Source: Candidatus Fermentibacterota bacterium (GTDB taxonomy: Bacteria > Fermentibacterota > Fermentibacteria > Fermentibacterales > JCC-6). Taken from it: a stretch of 64,000 nucleotides of DNA. Where the stretch lies: NCBI GenBank assembly GCA_014728175.1, contig WJMA01000017.1:62001-126000 (forward strand). Direction: 5' to 3'. The position numbers were made by a program, and so were the translations under genes. The notes under the pieces are model-generated. The model saw only the letters and a list, made by a program, of their open reading frames with translations, ran no database searches and was not told the DNA's origin. Shown in pieces: positions 51,216-61,103 of this stretch. The first letter of the stretch is position 1. Each line of letters opens with the position of its first letter.

Positions 51216-52317
51216 ATGGGACTTCAGGAGCTGCAGGAACGGGTCGCGGAGGCCGGGAGAAGACTGGCCGAGCTCAAGGAGCGCCTTTGACTACGACGAG
51301 CTTCGCAAAAAGGAACGGTCGCTTTCGGCCGAGATGGCCAACCCCGATTTCTGGGACGACCATTCCCAGGCCATCCGGGTGGTATCAAGACTGAAGAGGA
51401 TACAGCTCTGGACCAAGCCCCTCGAGGAGCAGAGGGAGGGGCTGGAGGATTTGCGGACTGCGCTGGAGCTTCTGAGCGAGGAAAGCGACGAGGAGCTGAT
51501 GGAGGACAGCTCCTCCGAGTTGGCGAAGATAGAGAAGCAGCTGGACAGCCTGGAATTTCGACAGATGCTCTCCGGGGAGAACGACTCGGAGGACGCCATC
51601 CTTCAGATCCGCTCCGGAGCGGGAGGCATAGACAGCCAGGACTGGGCGGAGATGCTTCTGCGCATGTACACCTACTGGGCGGAGAAACAGGGCTTCGAGC
51701 TGGAGGTTATGACCCATCAGGAGGGTGACGAGGCTGGGATAAGGGAAGCGGCCGTATCGGTAAAGGGCCCTTATGCCTACGGTTACCTCAGGGCGGAATC
51801 GGGCATACACAGGCTGGTGCGCAAATCGCCCTTCGACCAGAATCACAGAAGACACACCAGCTTCGCCTCGGTCTTCGCCCTTCCCGACCTCGACGACTCG
51901 ATCGAGGTGGAGATAAAGAGCGACGACCTCCGAGTGGATACGTTCAGGGCCAGTGGAGCGGGCGGCCAGCACGTGAACAAGACCTCGTCGGCGGTCAGGA
52001 TAACGCACGAGCCGACGGGTATAGTGGTGAGTTGTCAGAACCAGAGGTCGCAGCACAGGAACCGAGAGGTGGCAATGAGGATCCTCAGGGCGCGCCTGTA
52101 CGAGCTGGAGCAGCGCAAGAGGGAGGACGAGAAGGCCAAGCTGGAAGAGGACAAGAAGGACGTTTCCTGGGGCAATCAGATTAGGTCCTACGTGCTTCAT
52201 CCATACCGGATGGTAAAGGACCACCGGACCAATCTGGAAACGTCCGACGTCGACGCCGTCCTATCCGGAGACTTGCAGGAGTTCATAGAGGCTTACCTCA
52301 GGGAAGGCAGCAGCTGA
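51216..52317 (+). CDS. prfB: Peptide chain release factor 2 (programmed +1 frameshift)
   Basis: The gene is join(51216..51287, 51289..52317), 366 residues. The first 24 codons end CTT and are followed by an in-frame TGA at 51288-51290; a +1 shift continues at GAC. The C-terminal part has the SPF codon-recognition motif (VRKSPFDQNHRRHTSF) and GGQ (SGAGGQHVNKTSSAVR). RF2 releases chains at UGA and UAA. The frameshift autoregulates RF2: when RF2 is scarce the TGA is read slowly and the shift occurs. The ATG follows GGAAGG. lysS follows immediately, as in E. coli. Confidence 0.98.
51276..51291 (+). promoter_or_regulatory. prfB +1 frameshift site
   Basis: An internal Shine-Dalgarno AAGGAG, three bases, then CTT TGA C. 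The spacing and slippery CTT match the canonical bacterial prfB site. Confidence 0.97.
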
Positions 52318-53780
52318 TGGCCATAGACGAGCACATCGAGGCTAGACGGAGCAAGCTTGCGGAGCTGAGGCGCAGCGGGGTGGAGCCCTATCCGGTCAGA
52401 GCGGTGGACACGGTGGCGATTCCGGAGGCGAGGAAAGCCGGAGATACGGAGGATCCGGTAGGTATAGCCGGAAGGCTTACCGCCAGGCGGGAGCACGGGA
52501 AGACCCTCTTCGCCGACCTGAAAGGCCAGGGAGGTAGCATCCAGCTGTACTTCAGAAGGGACCAGCTGCCCGAGGAACTGTGGCGGATGTTAGAGCTTCT
52601 GGACCTGGGAGACATCGTTTGGGTCAAGGGCCCCGTATTCACCACCAGGATGGGCGAGCTGACTGTTCGGGTTGTGGAAGCGAGGCTGTTGGCCAAGAGC
52701 CTGCGTCCCATCCCCGTCGTAAAGACCGACTCTGAAGGTGTGGCACACGACGAGGTCACGGACAGGGAGCTGCTTTACCGACACAGGTGCGTAGACCTGC
52801 TGGTCAACCCCTCCTCCAGGAAGAGGTTCGAGGACAGGGCTCGAATAATATCCGCTTTGCGCAGCTATTTGGACGGCAATGGGTTCCTGGAGGTGGAAAC
52901 CCCAATTCTGCAGCCGCTTTACGGGGGTGCGGCGGCGGAGCCGTTCGTAACCCATTACCAACACCAGAAGAGGGACTACTACCTGAGGATAGCCACCGAG
53001 CTCTACCTGAAACGGGCCATGGTGGGAGGATTCGAAAGGGTCTACGAGCTGGGCAAGGACTTTCGCAACGAAGGCGTCGACCGGACCCACAGCCCCGAAT
53101 TCACCCAACTGGAGCTCTACGAGGCTTACGGAGACTACCAGGTTATGATGAGGCGTATGGAGGACATGGTGGAGTGCTCTCTGGAAGCCTGCGGGCTCGA
53201 CCACTCGATAGTCTACCAGGGCACGGAGGTCGACCTGAGCCCTCCCTTCCGCAGGATAGGTTACGTGGACTCACTTAGGGAGGCCAGCGGGGAGGATCTA
53301 CTCTCCCGGCCCGCGGCAGACCTCCGCAAGCTGGCCGACCGGGTTGATGTCGCTCCCGGCACCACCGACAGATGGACCCTTATAGACAAGCTGTTCGACC
53401 ACTACGTAGCGGACAGGATCGTGCAGCCCACCTTCGTCGTCGACTACCCCGAGGAGCTCTCGCCCCTGGCCAAGGCTCGCCCGGGTACCGAGGGGCTGAC
53501 CGAGCGTTTCGAGGTGTTCGTGTCCGGCCTGGAGCTGGGCAACTCGTTCAGCGAGCAGAACGCCCCGACCGTTCAGAGGGAGAAGCTGGTAGCGCAGGCC
53601 CGGGAGGATGGGGTCCGGGAGGGGAGCGTGGACGAGGACTTCCTGTACGCCCTGGAGACAGGAATGCCCCCGGCTGGGGGCCTGGGTGTAGGGCTGGACA
53701 GACTGGTGATGCTGCTGACCGACGCGGACTCCATCCGGGACACGATCCTGTTCCCGCACCTGCGCCTGAGGGAAGGATAA
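52317..53780 (+). CDS. lysS: Lysyl-tRNA synthetase, class II
   Basis: The 487-residue enzyme has an OB-fold anticodon domain (about 40-150: VGIAGRLTARREHGKTLFADL) and the class II core. Motif 2 is FRNEGVDRTHSPEFTQLELYEAY; motif 3 is GGLGVGLDRLVMLLTDADSIRD with FPHLR at the end. It charges tRNA-Lys. It overlaps the prfB stop (TGATG), so the two are coupled. Confidence 0.97.
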   Translation: MAIDEHIEARRSKLAELRRSGVEPYPVRAVDTVAIPEARKAGDTEDPVGIAGRLTARREHGKTLFADLKGQGGSIQLYFRRDQLPEELWRMLELLDLGDIVWVKGPVFTTRMGELTVRVVEARLLAKSLRPIPVVKTDSEGVAHDEVTDRELLYRHRCVDLLVNPSSRKRFEDRARIISALRSYLDGNGFLEVETPILQPLYGGAAAEPFVTHYQHQKRDYYLRIATELYLKRAMVGGFERVYELGKDFRNEGVDRTHSPEFTQLELYEAYGDYQVMMRRMEDMVECSLEACGLDHSIVYQGTEVDLSPPFRRIGYVDSLREASGEDLLSRPAADLRKLADRVDVAPGTTDRWTLIDKLFDHYVADRIVQPTFVVDYPEELSPLAKARPGTEGLTERFEVFVSGLELGNSFSEQNAPTVQREKLVAQAREDGVREGSVDEDFLYALETGMPPAGGLGVGLDRLVMLLTDADSIRDTILFPHLRLREG

Positions 53781-53791
53781 GCCACCGCCTT

Positions 53792-55045
53792 ATGAACGTC
53801 CCCCTGGTACTCCAGGTAGCCTACAGGCAGCTCTTCAGCCGGGCCCATTCCGGGTTCCTGAGAACCGTATCGGTGCTTTCGATCTGCGGGTTGGCCATAG
53901 GGGTGGCGGCCCTTCTGGTCATGGACTCCTTCATGACCGGGTTCAGGGGGTCGATCATGGATGCGCTGTCTCGTATAAATCCCTCCATCGTGGTAACCGC
54001 CCCGGGTTCGAATGAATTGCTGGAAAGCGACTTGACGTTCCTAAGGCACCTGGCCGACCAATCCCCCCATCTGGGACGGGTCTGCCCCATGCTGGAGAAC
54101 ACCGCCATAGCCTCCGGACGGGGTGGCGAGGTGGCCGGGGTCATGGTTAGGGGAGTGGACTGGGACGATATGGCCCGGGTGACCTTCCTGGACGAGCTGG
54201 TGGGGGAGAGCTACGCCCATGGCTTGATACTGGGAGGGCCCCTGGCAGAAAGGCTGGGGGTCGCCGGCGGGGATACACTCAGGCTGGCCTCGACCGAGAA
54301 CGCCATGCTCTCGGGCATGGGCAGCGCCGTGGTGGACACCATAATAAGCGCCCGGGTCGGTAGCGTGGTGGATATGGGCATAGAGGACTATAACACCGGT
54401 CTGGTGGTGATCGACCTGTCTACGGCCCAGGCCCTTTTTTCTTCGGAGCTGGAGGCCACCTCGGCGGGAGTGGCGGTGGTGGGAACCGACGCCGATCCGG
54501 TGTCCGAGGCCGCAAGCCTGGATGCAGCGCTTCGCGATGGATACGTGAATTCCCGACACCAAAGGTTCCTCTCCGCCCAAGCTTTCGTACAGCGCCACCG
54601 GAACCTTTTCAGGGCCCTGGGCCTGGAGCACCTGGCCATGACCGTGGTCCTGGCTCTCATAACCGTCGTCGCTCTGCTCAACCTTTCCAGCGCCCTGGCC
54701 ATGATAGCCCTGGAGCACAGGCGTGATCTGGGGGTCATGCGGGCCATGGGAGCCAGCCCGGGATTCGTGGCCAGGGCCTCGCTCCTGCAGGGAGGGTTGA
54801 TAGGCACCATGGGCTCCGTGGCGGGGATAGCTTTCTCGCTATTTCTTATTTTTCTGGCCAACAATGTGTTTCAAATACGTCTGGAGAGCAGCATCTATTG
54901 GATAAGCGTTCTGCCGGGAAGGTTCCAGCCGGAGGTCGCCGGATTGATCGCGGTCTGTACCGTGCTGGCCTGCCTCCTGGCCGCCCTGTTTCCGGCCATG
55001 ACCAACCTGTCGGTATCACCCTCTGAGGCAGTGAGATATGAGTGA
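53792..55045 (+). CDS. lolC: LolC/LolE-like lipoprotein-releasing permease
   Basis: The 417-residue permease has a TM helix (about 22-45), a large periplasmic MacB/PCD domain (about 45-270) and three C-terminal TM helices. FtsX-domain signatures are present: SSALAMIALEHRRDLGVMRAMGAS and the final NLSVSPSEAVRYE. It works with LolD to extract lipoproteins from the inner membrane. Only one LolC/E gene is here, so the complex is probably homodimeric (LolCD2-like or LolF). ATG at 53792; AAGGA lies about 15 bases upstream. Confidence 0.88.
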   Translation: MNVPLVLQVAYRQLFSRAHSGFLRTVSVLSICGLAIGVAALLVMDSFMTGFRGSIMDALSRINPSIVVTAPGSNELLESDLTFLRHLADQSPHLGRVCPMLENTAIASGRGGEVAGVMVRGVDWDDMARVTFLDELVGESYAHGLILGGPLAERLGVAGGDTLRLASTENAMLSGMGSAVVDTIISARVGSVVDMGIEDYNTGLVVIDLSTAQALFSSELEATSAGVAVVGTDADPVSEAASLDAALRDGYVNSRHQRFLSAQAFVQRHRNLFRALGLEHLAMTVVLALITVVALLNLSSALAMIALEHRRDLGVMRAMGASPGFVARASLLQGGLIGTMGSVAGIAFSLFLIFLANNVFQIRLESSIYWISVLPGRFQPEVAGLIAVCTVLACLLAALFPAMTNLSVSPSEAVRYE

Positions 55046-55742
55046 CGAGACCGCAACGGATATCGTACTCAGGGCCCGGAGCGTATGGAAGGCCTACGGC
55101 CAGGGGTACGCGACGGTGGAGGTTCTCAAGGGCACCGACCTCGACGTTCATCGGGGAGAGGTGGTGGCGGTGACCGGTCCCAGCGGTTCGGGCAAGAGCA
55201 CTCTTCTCAACGTCCTGGGCATACTGGACAGGCCGGACAGGGGAAGCGTCGTACTGAACGGGGTTTCGGCCTGGAAGGCGGGCGAGGTGAGAAGGGCGAG
55301 AATGAGGAATCGTCACCTGGGATTCGTGTTTCAGTTCCATCATCTCCTGGAGGAGTTCACCGTGCTGGAGAACGTTGCCCTGCCGGGGATGCTGGCGGGC
55401 ATGGACCGCGGGGAAGCCTTGCAGGCGGCGCGGTCTCTGGTGGAGACCGTGGGCATATCGGACCGAGCGGAGCATTTTCCGTCCGAGGTATCGGGTGGGG
55501 AGAGACAGAGGGCCGCGGTGGCCAGAGCCCTGGTCTGCAAACCGGACGTGGTGCTGGCCGACGAGCCGACCGGGAATCTCGACGCGGCAAGCAGAAGGAA
55601 GGTGGAAGACCTCATCTTCGGGCTCTCCGGCTCGCTGGGGCAGGCGATGGTCATAGCCACCCACAGCCCCGAGCTTGCGGGTAGGGCCGCGAGGATGTAC
55701 GCTCTGAACGGGGGAAAGCTCGATTCGATGGAGGTTTCGTAG
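55038..55742 (+). CDS. lolD: LolD-like ABC ATPase
   Basis: The 234-residue ATPase has Walker A GPSGSGKST, signature VSGGERQRAAVARAL, Walker B VVLADEPTGNLD and H-loop THSPELA, matching LolD/MacB-type ATPases. It overlaps lolC by 8 bases and supplies ATP hydrolysis for lipoprotein release. Several lipoproteins in this window, such as the cyclase and PilP, are plausible clients. Confidence 0.92.
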   Translation: MSDETATDIVLRARSVWKAYGQGYATVEVLKGTDLDVHRGEVVAVTGPSGSGKSTLLNVLGILDRPDRGSVVLNGVSAWKAGEVRRARMRNRHLGFVFQFHHLLEEFTVLENVALPGMLAGMDRGEALQAARSLVETVGISDRAEHFPSEVSGGERQRAAVARALVCKPDVVLADEPTGNLDAASRRKVEDLIFGLSGSLGQAMVIATHSPELAGRAARMYALNGGKLDSMEVS

Positions 55743-55773
55743 CGCTCTTCGGAAGGCGTTGATCGGAGTGAGA

Positions 55774-55806
55774 TTGCACAAAAGCCGCCGGCAGGTTATT
55801 TTTTTG
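55774..55806 (+). other. Regulatory gap between lolD and clpC
   Basis: This spot holds GCCG-C-CGGC, a short palindrome, followed by a T-rich stretch, which could end lolD transcription. TTGCAC with TATTTT after 17 bases could be a clpC promoter. The two readings overlap and neither is strong. No CtsR-like operator was recognised in the 138-bp gap. Confidence 0.3.
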
Positions 55807-55880
55807 TTGGAACCGGCCTTCGGCTGCAAGGTAGAGCAAAGCAGTAACGAAAAAGGTCGGAGGAAGGCAAAGGAGGCGTT

Positions 55881-58337
55881 TTGCCCGAACAGTTCAGCGA
55901 CAGGGCCCGCAGCGCTCTAAACATAGCCAGGGCCGAGGCCAGCAAGGCCGGACAGACCAAGGTGGGCTCGGAGCACATCCTCTACGGCCTTCTATCCGTC
56001 AAGGCGGCCAAGGCGGTAACCGTCCTGAAGAACCTGGACGTAAAGCCAGCGGAGCTCCGCTTCAGACTGGAAGGCTACATGCGCAAGCCACCGGGGGTCA
56101 CCGTCCCCAGGCATGAGGTTGGCTGGACCACCAAGGCCCGTCTGGTGCTGCACGAGGCCAGCAGGCAGGCGGGCATGCTGAAGCACCGCAAGGTGGGAAC
56201 GGAGCATCTGCTCCTCGGCCTTCTGGCCGTCGGCTCCTGCATGGCGTCCACCCTGTTGAGGGAGATGAACGTCACCCTGGAGAACGCGGTATCCGAGGTC
56301 CAGCACCTCCCCTCCACCAAGGAGTTGGCCAAGGAGGAGGAGAGCACTTCCGCGCTGGAGTTCTTCTGCCGCGACCTGACGGAGATGGGGAAAGAGAACA
56401 AGCTGGACCCGGTGATAGGCCGGAAGCGGGAGATAGACAGGGTCATACAGGTTCTGTGCCGGCGCAAGAAGTCCAATCCGGTGCTCATAGGGGAGCCGGG
56501 GGTGGGCAAGACGGCGATTGTGGAGGGTCTGGCGCAGATGATAGTGGGCGACCAGGTTCCCGAGGCCCTCAAGAAGCACCGCCTGCTGGCCCTGGACATG
56601 GCCGGCGTCATAGCTGGCACCAAGTACAGGGGGCAGTTCGAGGAACGGCTGAAGGTACTGATTAAGGAGATCGTCGAGGCCGGCAACATCATCCTGTTCA
56701 TAGACGAGGTGCACTCGGTGGTGGGCGCCGGCGCCGCCGAGGGAGCCATAGACGCCGCCAATCTCCTCAAGCCCGCCCTGGCCAGAGGACAGATACAGTG
56801 CATAGGGGCCACCACCCTGGACGAGTACCGAAAGAGGATAGAGAAGGACGGCGCGCTGGAGAGAAGGTTCCAGCCCGTGCCGATCGAGCCTCCGGGGGTC
56901 GAGCAAACCATAGAGATCCTCGAGGGCCTTCAGGATAGCTACGAGCAACATCACGGCACCACCTACACCCGGACTGCAATCGAGGCCTGCGCCCGTCTGG
57001 CCGACAGGTTCATCAGTGGAAGATTCCTACCGGACAAAGCCATAGACCTCCTGGACGAATCGGGGGCCAAGACCAGACTGAAATCCTCGGAGGTACCCAC
57101 AGAGATATTGAACCTGGAGAAGCGCATAAGGAAGCTGGAGGAGGAGAAGAGCGCCTGCAGCGAGAAGCGCGACTTCGACCGGGCGGTACGTCTCCGGGAG
57201 AGGATCGGCGAGCTGCGGAGCAAGCTGTCCCGGAGGAGAGCCTCCTGGCATGCCAGCAACGAGGTGGGCGACGTCACCGAGGTGGTCATAGCCGACGTGG
57301 TATCGGAGATGACCGGAATTCCCATAAGCAGGTTGGGTGACAACGAGTTACAGCAGCTCATAGACCTCGAGGAACGGTTGCAGAAATCCATAATCGGCCA
57401 GAAGACGGCCATATCGGTCATATCCAGGGCGATAAGAAGGAGCAGGGTGGGTCTGCGCAGCCGCCAGAGACCCTCGGGAGCATTCCTCTTCCTGGGGCCT
57501 TCCGGCGTGGGCAAAACGGAGACGGCCAGAGTGCTGGCTGAGCAAGTGTTCGGAGACCAACACGCCCTTATCCGAGTCGACATGTCCGAATACCAGGAGA
57601 GTTTCTCCGGATCCAGGCTGGTCGGAGCCCCTCCCGGGTACGTGGGCTACGACGACGGCGGCCAGCTGACCGAGAGGGTAAGGCGCCGCCCCTACTCCGT
57701 GGTGCTCCTGGACGAGATAGAAAAGGCTCACGCCGACCTGTTCAACATGCTGCTCCAGGTGATGGATTACGGAAAGCTCACCGACAGCTACGGCCGGGAG
57801 GTCGATTTCACCAACGCCATTCTCATCATGACCAGCAATCTGGCCTCGAAGGAGCTTCAGAGCGGCAGCCTGGGATTCATCAGCAGCGACGAGGTTTCCT
57901 TGGGCGAGAGAACCAGAGACATCGCGATGGATAAGGTCAAGCATTTCTTCAACCCCGAGTTCATCAACCGCCTGGACGAGATCGTAGTCTTCAACACCCT
58001 GACTCCCGAGGACATAAAGAAGATCGTCGATCTACAGCTCAAAGAGGTCAGAGAGAGGCTCAACGAGCTCAGACTCACCCTGGAGCTTACCCCCGAGGCC
58101 CACAGCCTGATAGCGGAGAGGGGATACGATCCCAAGAGCGGTGCCAGAAGGCTGAGAAGGGTTATCCAGCGGATGGTCGAGGACGAGCTAACCGACGCCC
58201 TGCTGCGAGGCAGGTTCGCTCCGGGTGACCAGATAAAGGCCGCTCGCAGGGACGACTCCCTGGTGTTCATGAAGACCGGTCACCACGATGAGGAAGAGCG
58301 GGAAGTAGCAACCGCGTCCGGAAGCAAGAGCAATTGA
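55881..58337 (+). CDS. clpC: ATP-dependent Clp protease ATP-binding subunit ClpC
   Basis: The 818-residue AAA+ protein has an N-terminal Clp_N repeat domain (about 1-145) and AAA1 with [14 protein letters not shown] short UVR-motif middle region (about 415-455: [31 protein letters not shown]) and AAA2 with [17 protein letters not shown] follow. The UVR motif and short middle region place it with ClpC, not ClpB. The TTG start follows AAAGGAGG. It unfolds substrates for ClpP; no clpP is in the window. It overlaps bamA by 4 bases (TTGA). Confidence 0.95.
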   Translation: MPEQFSDRARSALNIARAEASKAGQTKVGSEHILYGLLSVKAAKAVTVLKNLDVKPAELRFRLEGYMRKPPGVTVPRHEVGWTTKARLVLHEASRQAGMLKHRKVGTEHLLLGLLAVGSCMASTLLREMNVTLENAVSEVQHLPSTKELAKEEESTSALEFFCRDLTEMGKENKLDPVIGRKREIDRVIQVLCRRKKSNPVLIGEPGVGKTAIVEGLAQMIVGDQVPEALKKHRLLALDMAGVIAGTKYRGQFEERLKVLIKEIVEAGNIILFIDEVHSVVGAGAAEGAIDAANLLKPALARGQIQCIGATTLDEYRKRIEKDGALERRFQPVPIEPPGVEQTIEILEGLQDSYEQHHGTTYTRTAIEACARLADRFISGRFLPDKAIDLLDESGAKTRLKSSEVPTEILNLEKRIRKLEEEKSACSEKRDFDRAVRLRERIGELRSKLSRRRASWHASNEVGDVTEVVIADVVSEMTGIPISRLGDNELQQLIDLEERLQKSIIGQKTAISVISRAIRRSRVGLRSRQRPSGAFLFLGPSGVGKTETARVLAEQVFGDQHALIRVDMSEYQESFSGSRLVGAPPGYVGYDDGGQLTERVRRRPYSVVLLDEIEKAHADLFNMLLQVMDYGKLTDSYGREVDFTNAILIMTSNLASKELQSGSLGFISSDEVSLGERTRDIAMDKVKHFFNPEFINRLDEIVVFNTLTPEDIKKIVDLQLKEVRERLNELRLTLELTPEAHSLIAERGYDPKSGARRLRRVIQRMVEDELTDALLRGRFAPGDQIKAARRDDSLVFMKTGHHDEEEREVATASGSKSN

Positions 58338-60562
58338 GATTATTCCCCGTTCTGTTCCTCTTCGCCGTCGCCTCCTCCAGTGCCCTCCCCATAAACGAAA
58401 TTCGTGTTGAGGGAAACGTATTCGTAAGCGATACCCTGATAGTAAGGGCCATGGGCATGCCCAGGGGAGGCGAATTCCTGGACGCTGCAGTCAGCCGGGC
58501 CGTAAGGAACCTCTACCGGATGGGCTACTTCAGCCAGGTCGAGGTCCTGGCCGACACGGTCGAAGGGGGCGTAGACCTGTTGGTCAGGGTGGACGAAAGC
58601 CCCATTCTCAGTGACTACCGCTTCGAGAATCCCGGTGATCTGGACGTAGGTGATGTCAGAGACAGTCTGAGGCTGTTTCCCGGACGAACCGTCTCGATGA
58701 TGGACGTAGAACGGGCCAAGAGGATAATCATGCACTTCTACCGGGAGGATCACCGCCATCATGCTGAGGTATTCGCCAGGTGGGAGCCGCCGGACAGCGA
58801 CGGCAGGAGCGTCCTGGTGTTCGAATGCGACCAGGGTCCGGAGATAAAGGTCGGGGAGATAGACTTCGTGGGCAACACCGTTTTCACCGATGACGACCTG
58901 CGGGACGAGATGAAGACCAAGCAGGATTCCTTCTGGAGGTCGGGCAGGTTCAGGGAGTCGGACTTCAGGGAGGACCTGGGCAAGGTGGAGGGCTACTACG
59001 CGGAGCACGGCTACCCCTACGCCCGGGTGGTGGACGTGGAAAGATTGATGCTTGCAGACAGTACGCACATGCGCCTTAGAATCAGCGTGGAGGAGGGACG
59101 GCACTTCGATTTCGGTCGCGTGACCCTCACCGGCAACGCCAGGGTTCCCGACAGCGTCCTGGTTCGGGCCCTGGAGTTCGAACCCGGGGATGAGTACGAC
59201 TCGGAGAAGCTTCAGAAGACTCTGGAGAAGATGTACGAGATCCTTCAGAACAGGGGCTACTTCTACGCCGAGGTGGCTCCGGACGTGGTCTCGGAGAGCG
59301 ACTCCATCCTGGGGGTCGACTTCCTGGTCACCGAGGGGGAGAGAGCGCACATAAGGAAGGTGGACATAGTCGGCAACACCCGGACCCATGACAACGTCAT
59401 CAGGCGCGAGCTGCTGATCTACCCCGGCGATCTCTTCGGGAGAACGAGTCTCGTAAGAAGCCTTAGGAACGTGTATTACCTAAATTACTTCAAGGATGTC
59501 GTTCCCGATTTCCGAATGATAGAGGGCTCCTCTGACGTCGACCTCATACTGCAGGTGGAAGAGAAGAGCACCGGAAGGGCGGGCATCGGAGCGGGCTACA
59601 GCGCGGAGTACGGATTGAACGGTTACATCGAGCTGGGGGAGGACAACCTGCTGGGCAGGGGGCAGAGGGTAACCCTGAACTACAGGTTCTCCAAGAAGAC
59701 CCAGGACATAGAGCTGGGATTCACCGAGCCCTGGTTCAGGGACACCCCTCTCAGCCTGGGCTTTCAGCTGTTCCATACCACGGCCAACAGGTCGGAGTAC
59801 GACCGCAGGAGGACCGGGGGAGCGGTAATCGTGGGACGGCCCCTGCCGTGGGTCGATTATACCAGGACCTCCGTAAGATACATGCTGGAAAAGGTAAACG
59901 TATTCAACATAACCGACGACTCCACCAGCTTCTATTACGACCTCAGGGAAACTGATTGGCCCAGGTGGACCAGCTCGGTCAGGCTGACCCTCACCAGGGA
60001 TAGCCGAGACCGGAAGATTTTTCCCGGTTGGGGCTCGAAGAACAGCCTTACCGCAGAGTTCGCCGGAGGGGGCCTGGGAGGGAACATAGGTTTCCAGAAG
60101 TACCTTGTGGACAGCAGTTGGTACCTTCCCGTCTTTTGGAGGTTTTTCCTGACGCTGCGGGCCCGGGCTGGAACCATCGCCGCCCTGGCCGGCAACCAGC
60201 CCCCGGCCTACGAGCTCTTCGAGCTGGGGGGGACCGGATTCTACGGTCTGAGGGGCTACGACGACAACGGTATAGGTGCCTCATCGGGATTCCAGACCGT
60301 CGGCGGAAAAACCATGCTCATATTCAGCTGCGAGTACAGGTTCAGGATCATCGACCAGCTGCAGCTTTCGTTGTTCGCAGATGCCGGGAACACTTGGAAC
60401 TCCTGGGCAGACTCGGATTTCTGGAATCTCAACAGGGGCGCCGGAATGGGAGTGCGGGTGGAGGTTCCCATGTTGGGCATAATCGGTTTCGACTACGCGT
60501 ACGGGTTCGACGGTCCGGACAGTGGCTGGAAGCCCCATTTCCAGATAGGCACGGAGTTCTAG
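58334..60562 (+). CDS. bamA: Outer-membrane assembly factor BamA
   Basis: The 742-residue protein has a signal peptide ([19 protein letters not shown]), five POTRA domains (about 20-390) and the C-terminal Omp85 barrel (about 400-742), with YELGGTGFYGLRGYDDNGIG (the VRGF-like loop), and ends in a phenylalanine (IGTEF). It inserts beta-barrel proteins in the outer membrane. The TTG start overlaps the clpC stop. Skp, lpxD, lpxC and lpxA follow in the usual order. Confidence 0.95.
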   Translation: MRLFPVLFLFAVASSSALPINEIRVEGNVFVSDTLIVRAMGMPRGGEFLDAAVSRAVRNLYRMGYFSQVEVLADTVEGGVDLLVRVDESPILSDYRFENPGDLDVGDVRDSLRLFPGRTVSMMDVERAKRIIMHFYREDHRHHAEVFARWEPPDSDGRSVLVFECDQGPEIKVGEIDFVGNTVFTDDDLRDEMKTKQDSFWRSGRFRESDFREDLGKVEGYYAEHGYPYARVVDVERLMLADSTHMRLRISVEEGRHFDFGRVTLTGNARVPDSVLVRALEFEPGDEYDSEKLQKTLEKMYEILQNRGYFYAEVAPDVVSESDSILGVDFLVTEGERAHIRKVDIVGNTRTHDNVIRRELLIYPGDLFGRTSLVRSLRNVYYLNYFKDVVPDFRMIEGSSDVDLILQVEEKSTGRAGIGAGYSAEYGLNGYIELGEDNLLGRGQRVTLNYRFSKKTQDIELGFTEPWFRDTPLSLGFQLFHTTANRSEYDRRRTGGAVIVGRPLPWVDYTRTSVRYMLEKVNVFNITDDSTSFYYDLRETDWPRWTSSVRLTLTRDSRDRKIFPGWGSKNSLTAEFAGGGLGGNIGFQKYLVDSSWYLPVFWRFFLTLRARAGTIAALAGNQPPAYELFELGGTGFYGLRGYDDNGIGASSGFQTVGGKTMLIFSCEYRFRIIDQLQLSLFADAGNTWNSWADSDFWNLNRGAGMGVRVEVPMLGIIGFDYAYGFDGPDSGWKPHFQIGTEF

Positions 60563-60593
60563 ACGAAGGTATTTTCCCTATCGGAAGGTGGCC

Positions 60594-61103
60594 ATGATTC
60601 GAATCCTTGCACTGTTGATCGTTACGCTTTCGGTGGGAGTATCTGCATCCGAAATCGTGGTGATCGATTCCGAGAAGATCTTCGACTCTCTGGGGGAGGT
60701 TGCGGATGCCCGCGAGCTTCTCCAGACGGAGATAGAGGAATGGCAAGCCCACGCCGACTCGCTCCAGGAAGAGATCGACGAGCTGGAGGACGATCTATCG
60801 AGAACCCTGATGATGAGCCCGGAAACCCGCCGGGAGAAAGAGAGGCTTCTGGAGCAGAAGCGTGGCGAGCTCGACTCGTTCATATCGGAGACCTTCGGCC
60901 CCGATGGGCTGGTGGAGTCCAGGAACGAGCAGCTGGTATCACCCATCGTGGCCAGCATAAACGAGGCGGTCCGAGAGATAAGCTCGGAGGAGGGGTACAG
61001 CCTGGTTCTGGACGCCTCGAAGGGCCACGTGGTGTTCGCCGATCCATCCATTGACATCACCAACGAGGTCATCGACAGGCTGACCACCCGTGGCGAGGAC
61101 TGA
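60594..61103 (+). CDS. OmpH/Skp-like periplasmic chaperone
   Basis: The 169-residue protein has a signal peptide (MIRILALLIVTLSVGVSAS), then IVVIDSEKIFDSLGE, a long coiled coil (about 40-115) and a C-terminal segment with SPIVASINEAVREISSEEGYSLVLDAS, as in the OmpH family. It escorts unfolded outer-membrane proteins to BamA. ATG at 60594 has GGAAGG 5 bases upstream; the in-frame GTG at 60588 is inside that site. It overlaps lpxD by 14 bases. Confidence 0.9.
   Translation: MIRILALLIVTLSVGVSASEIVVIDSEKIFDSLGEVADARELLQTEIEEWQAHADSLQEEIDELEDDLSRTLMMSPETRREKERLLEQKRGELDSFISETFGPDGLVESRNEQLVSPIVASINEAVREISSEEGYSLVLDASKGHVVFADPSIDITNEVIDRLTTRGED

Noticed and set aside
51216-51290. prfB as a broken gene or separate short peptide
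   Set aside because: The stop codon sits in the canonical programmed +1 frameshift context, so the two parts are one gene.
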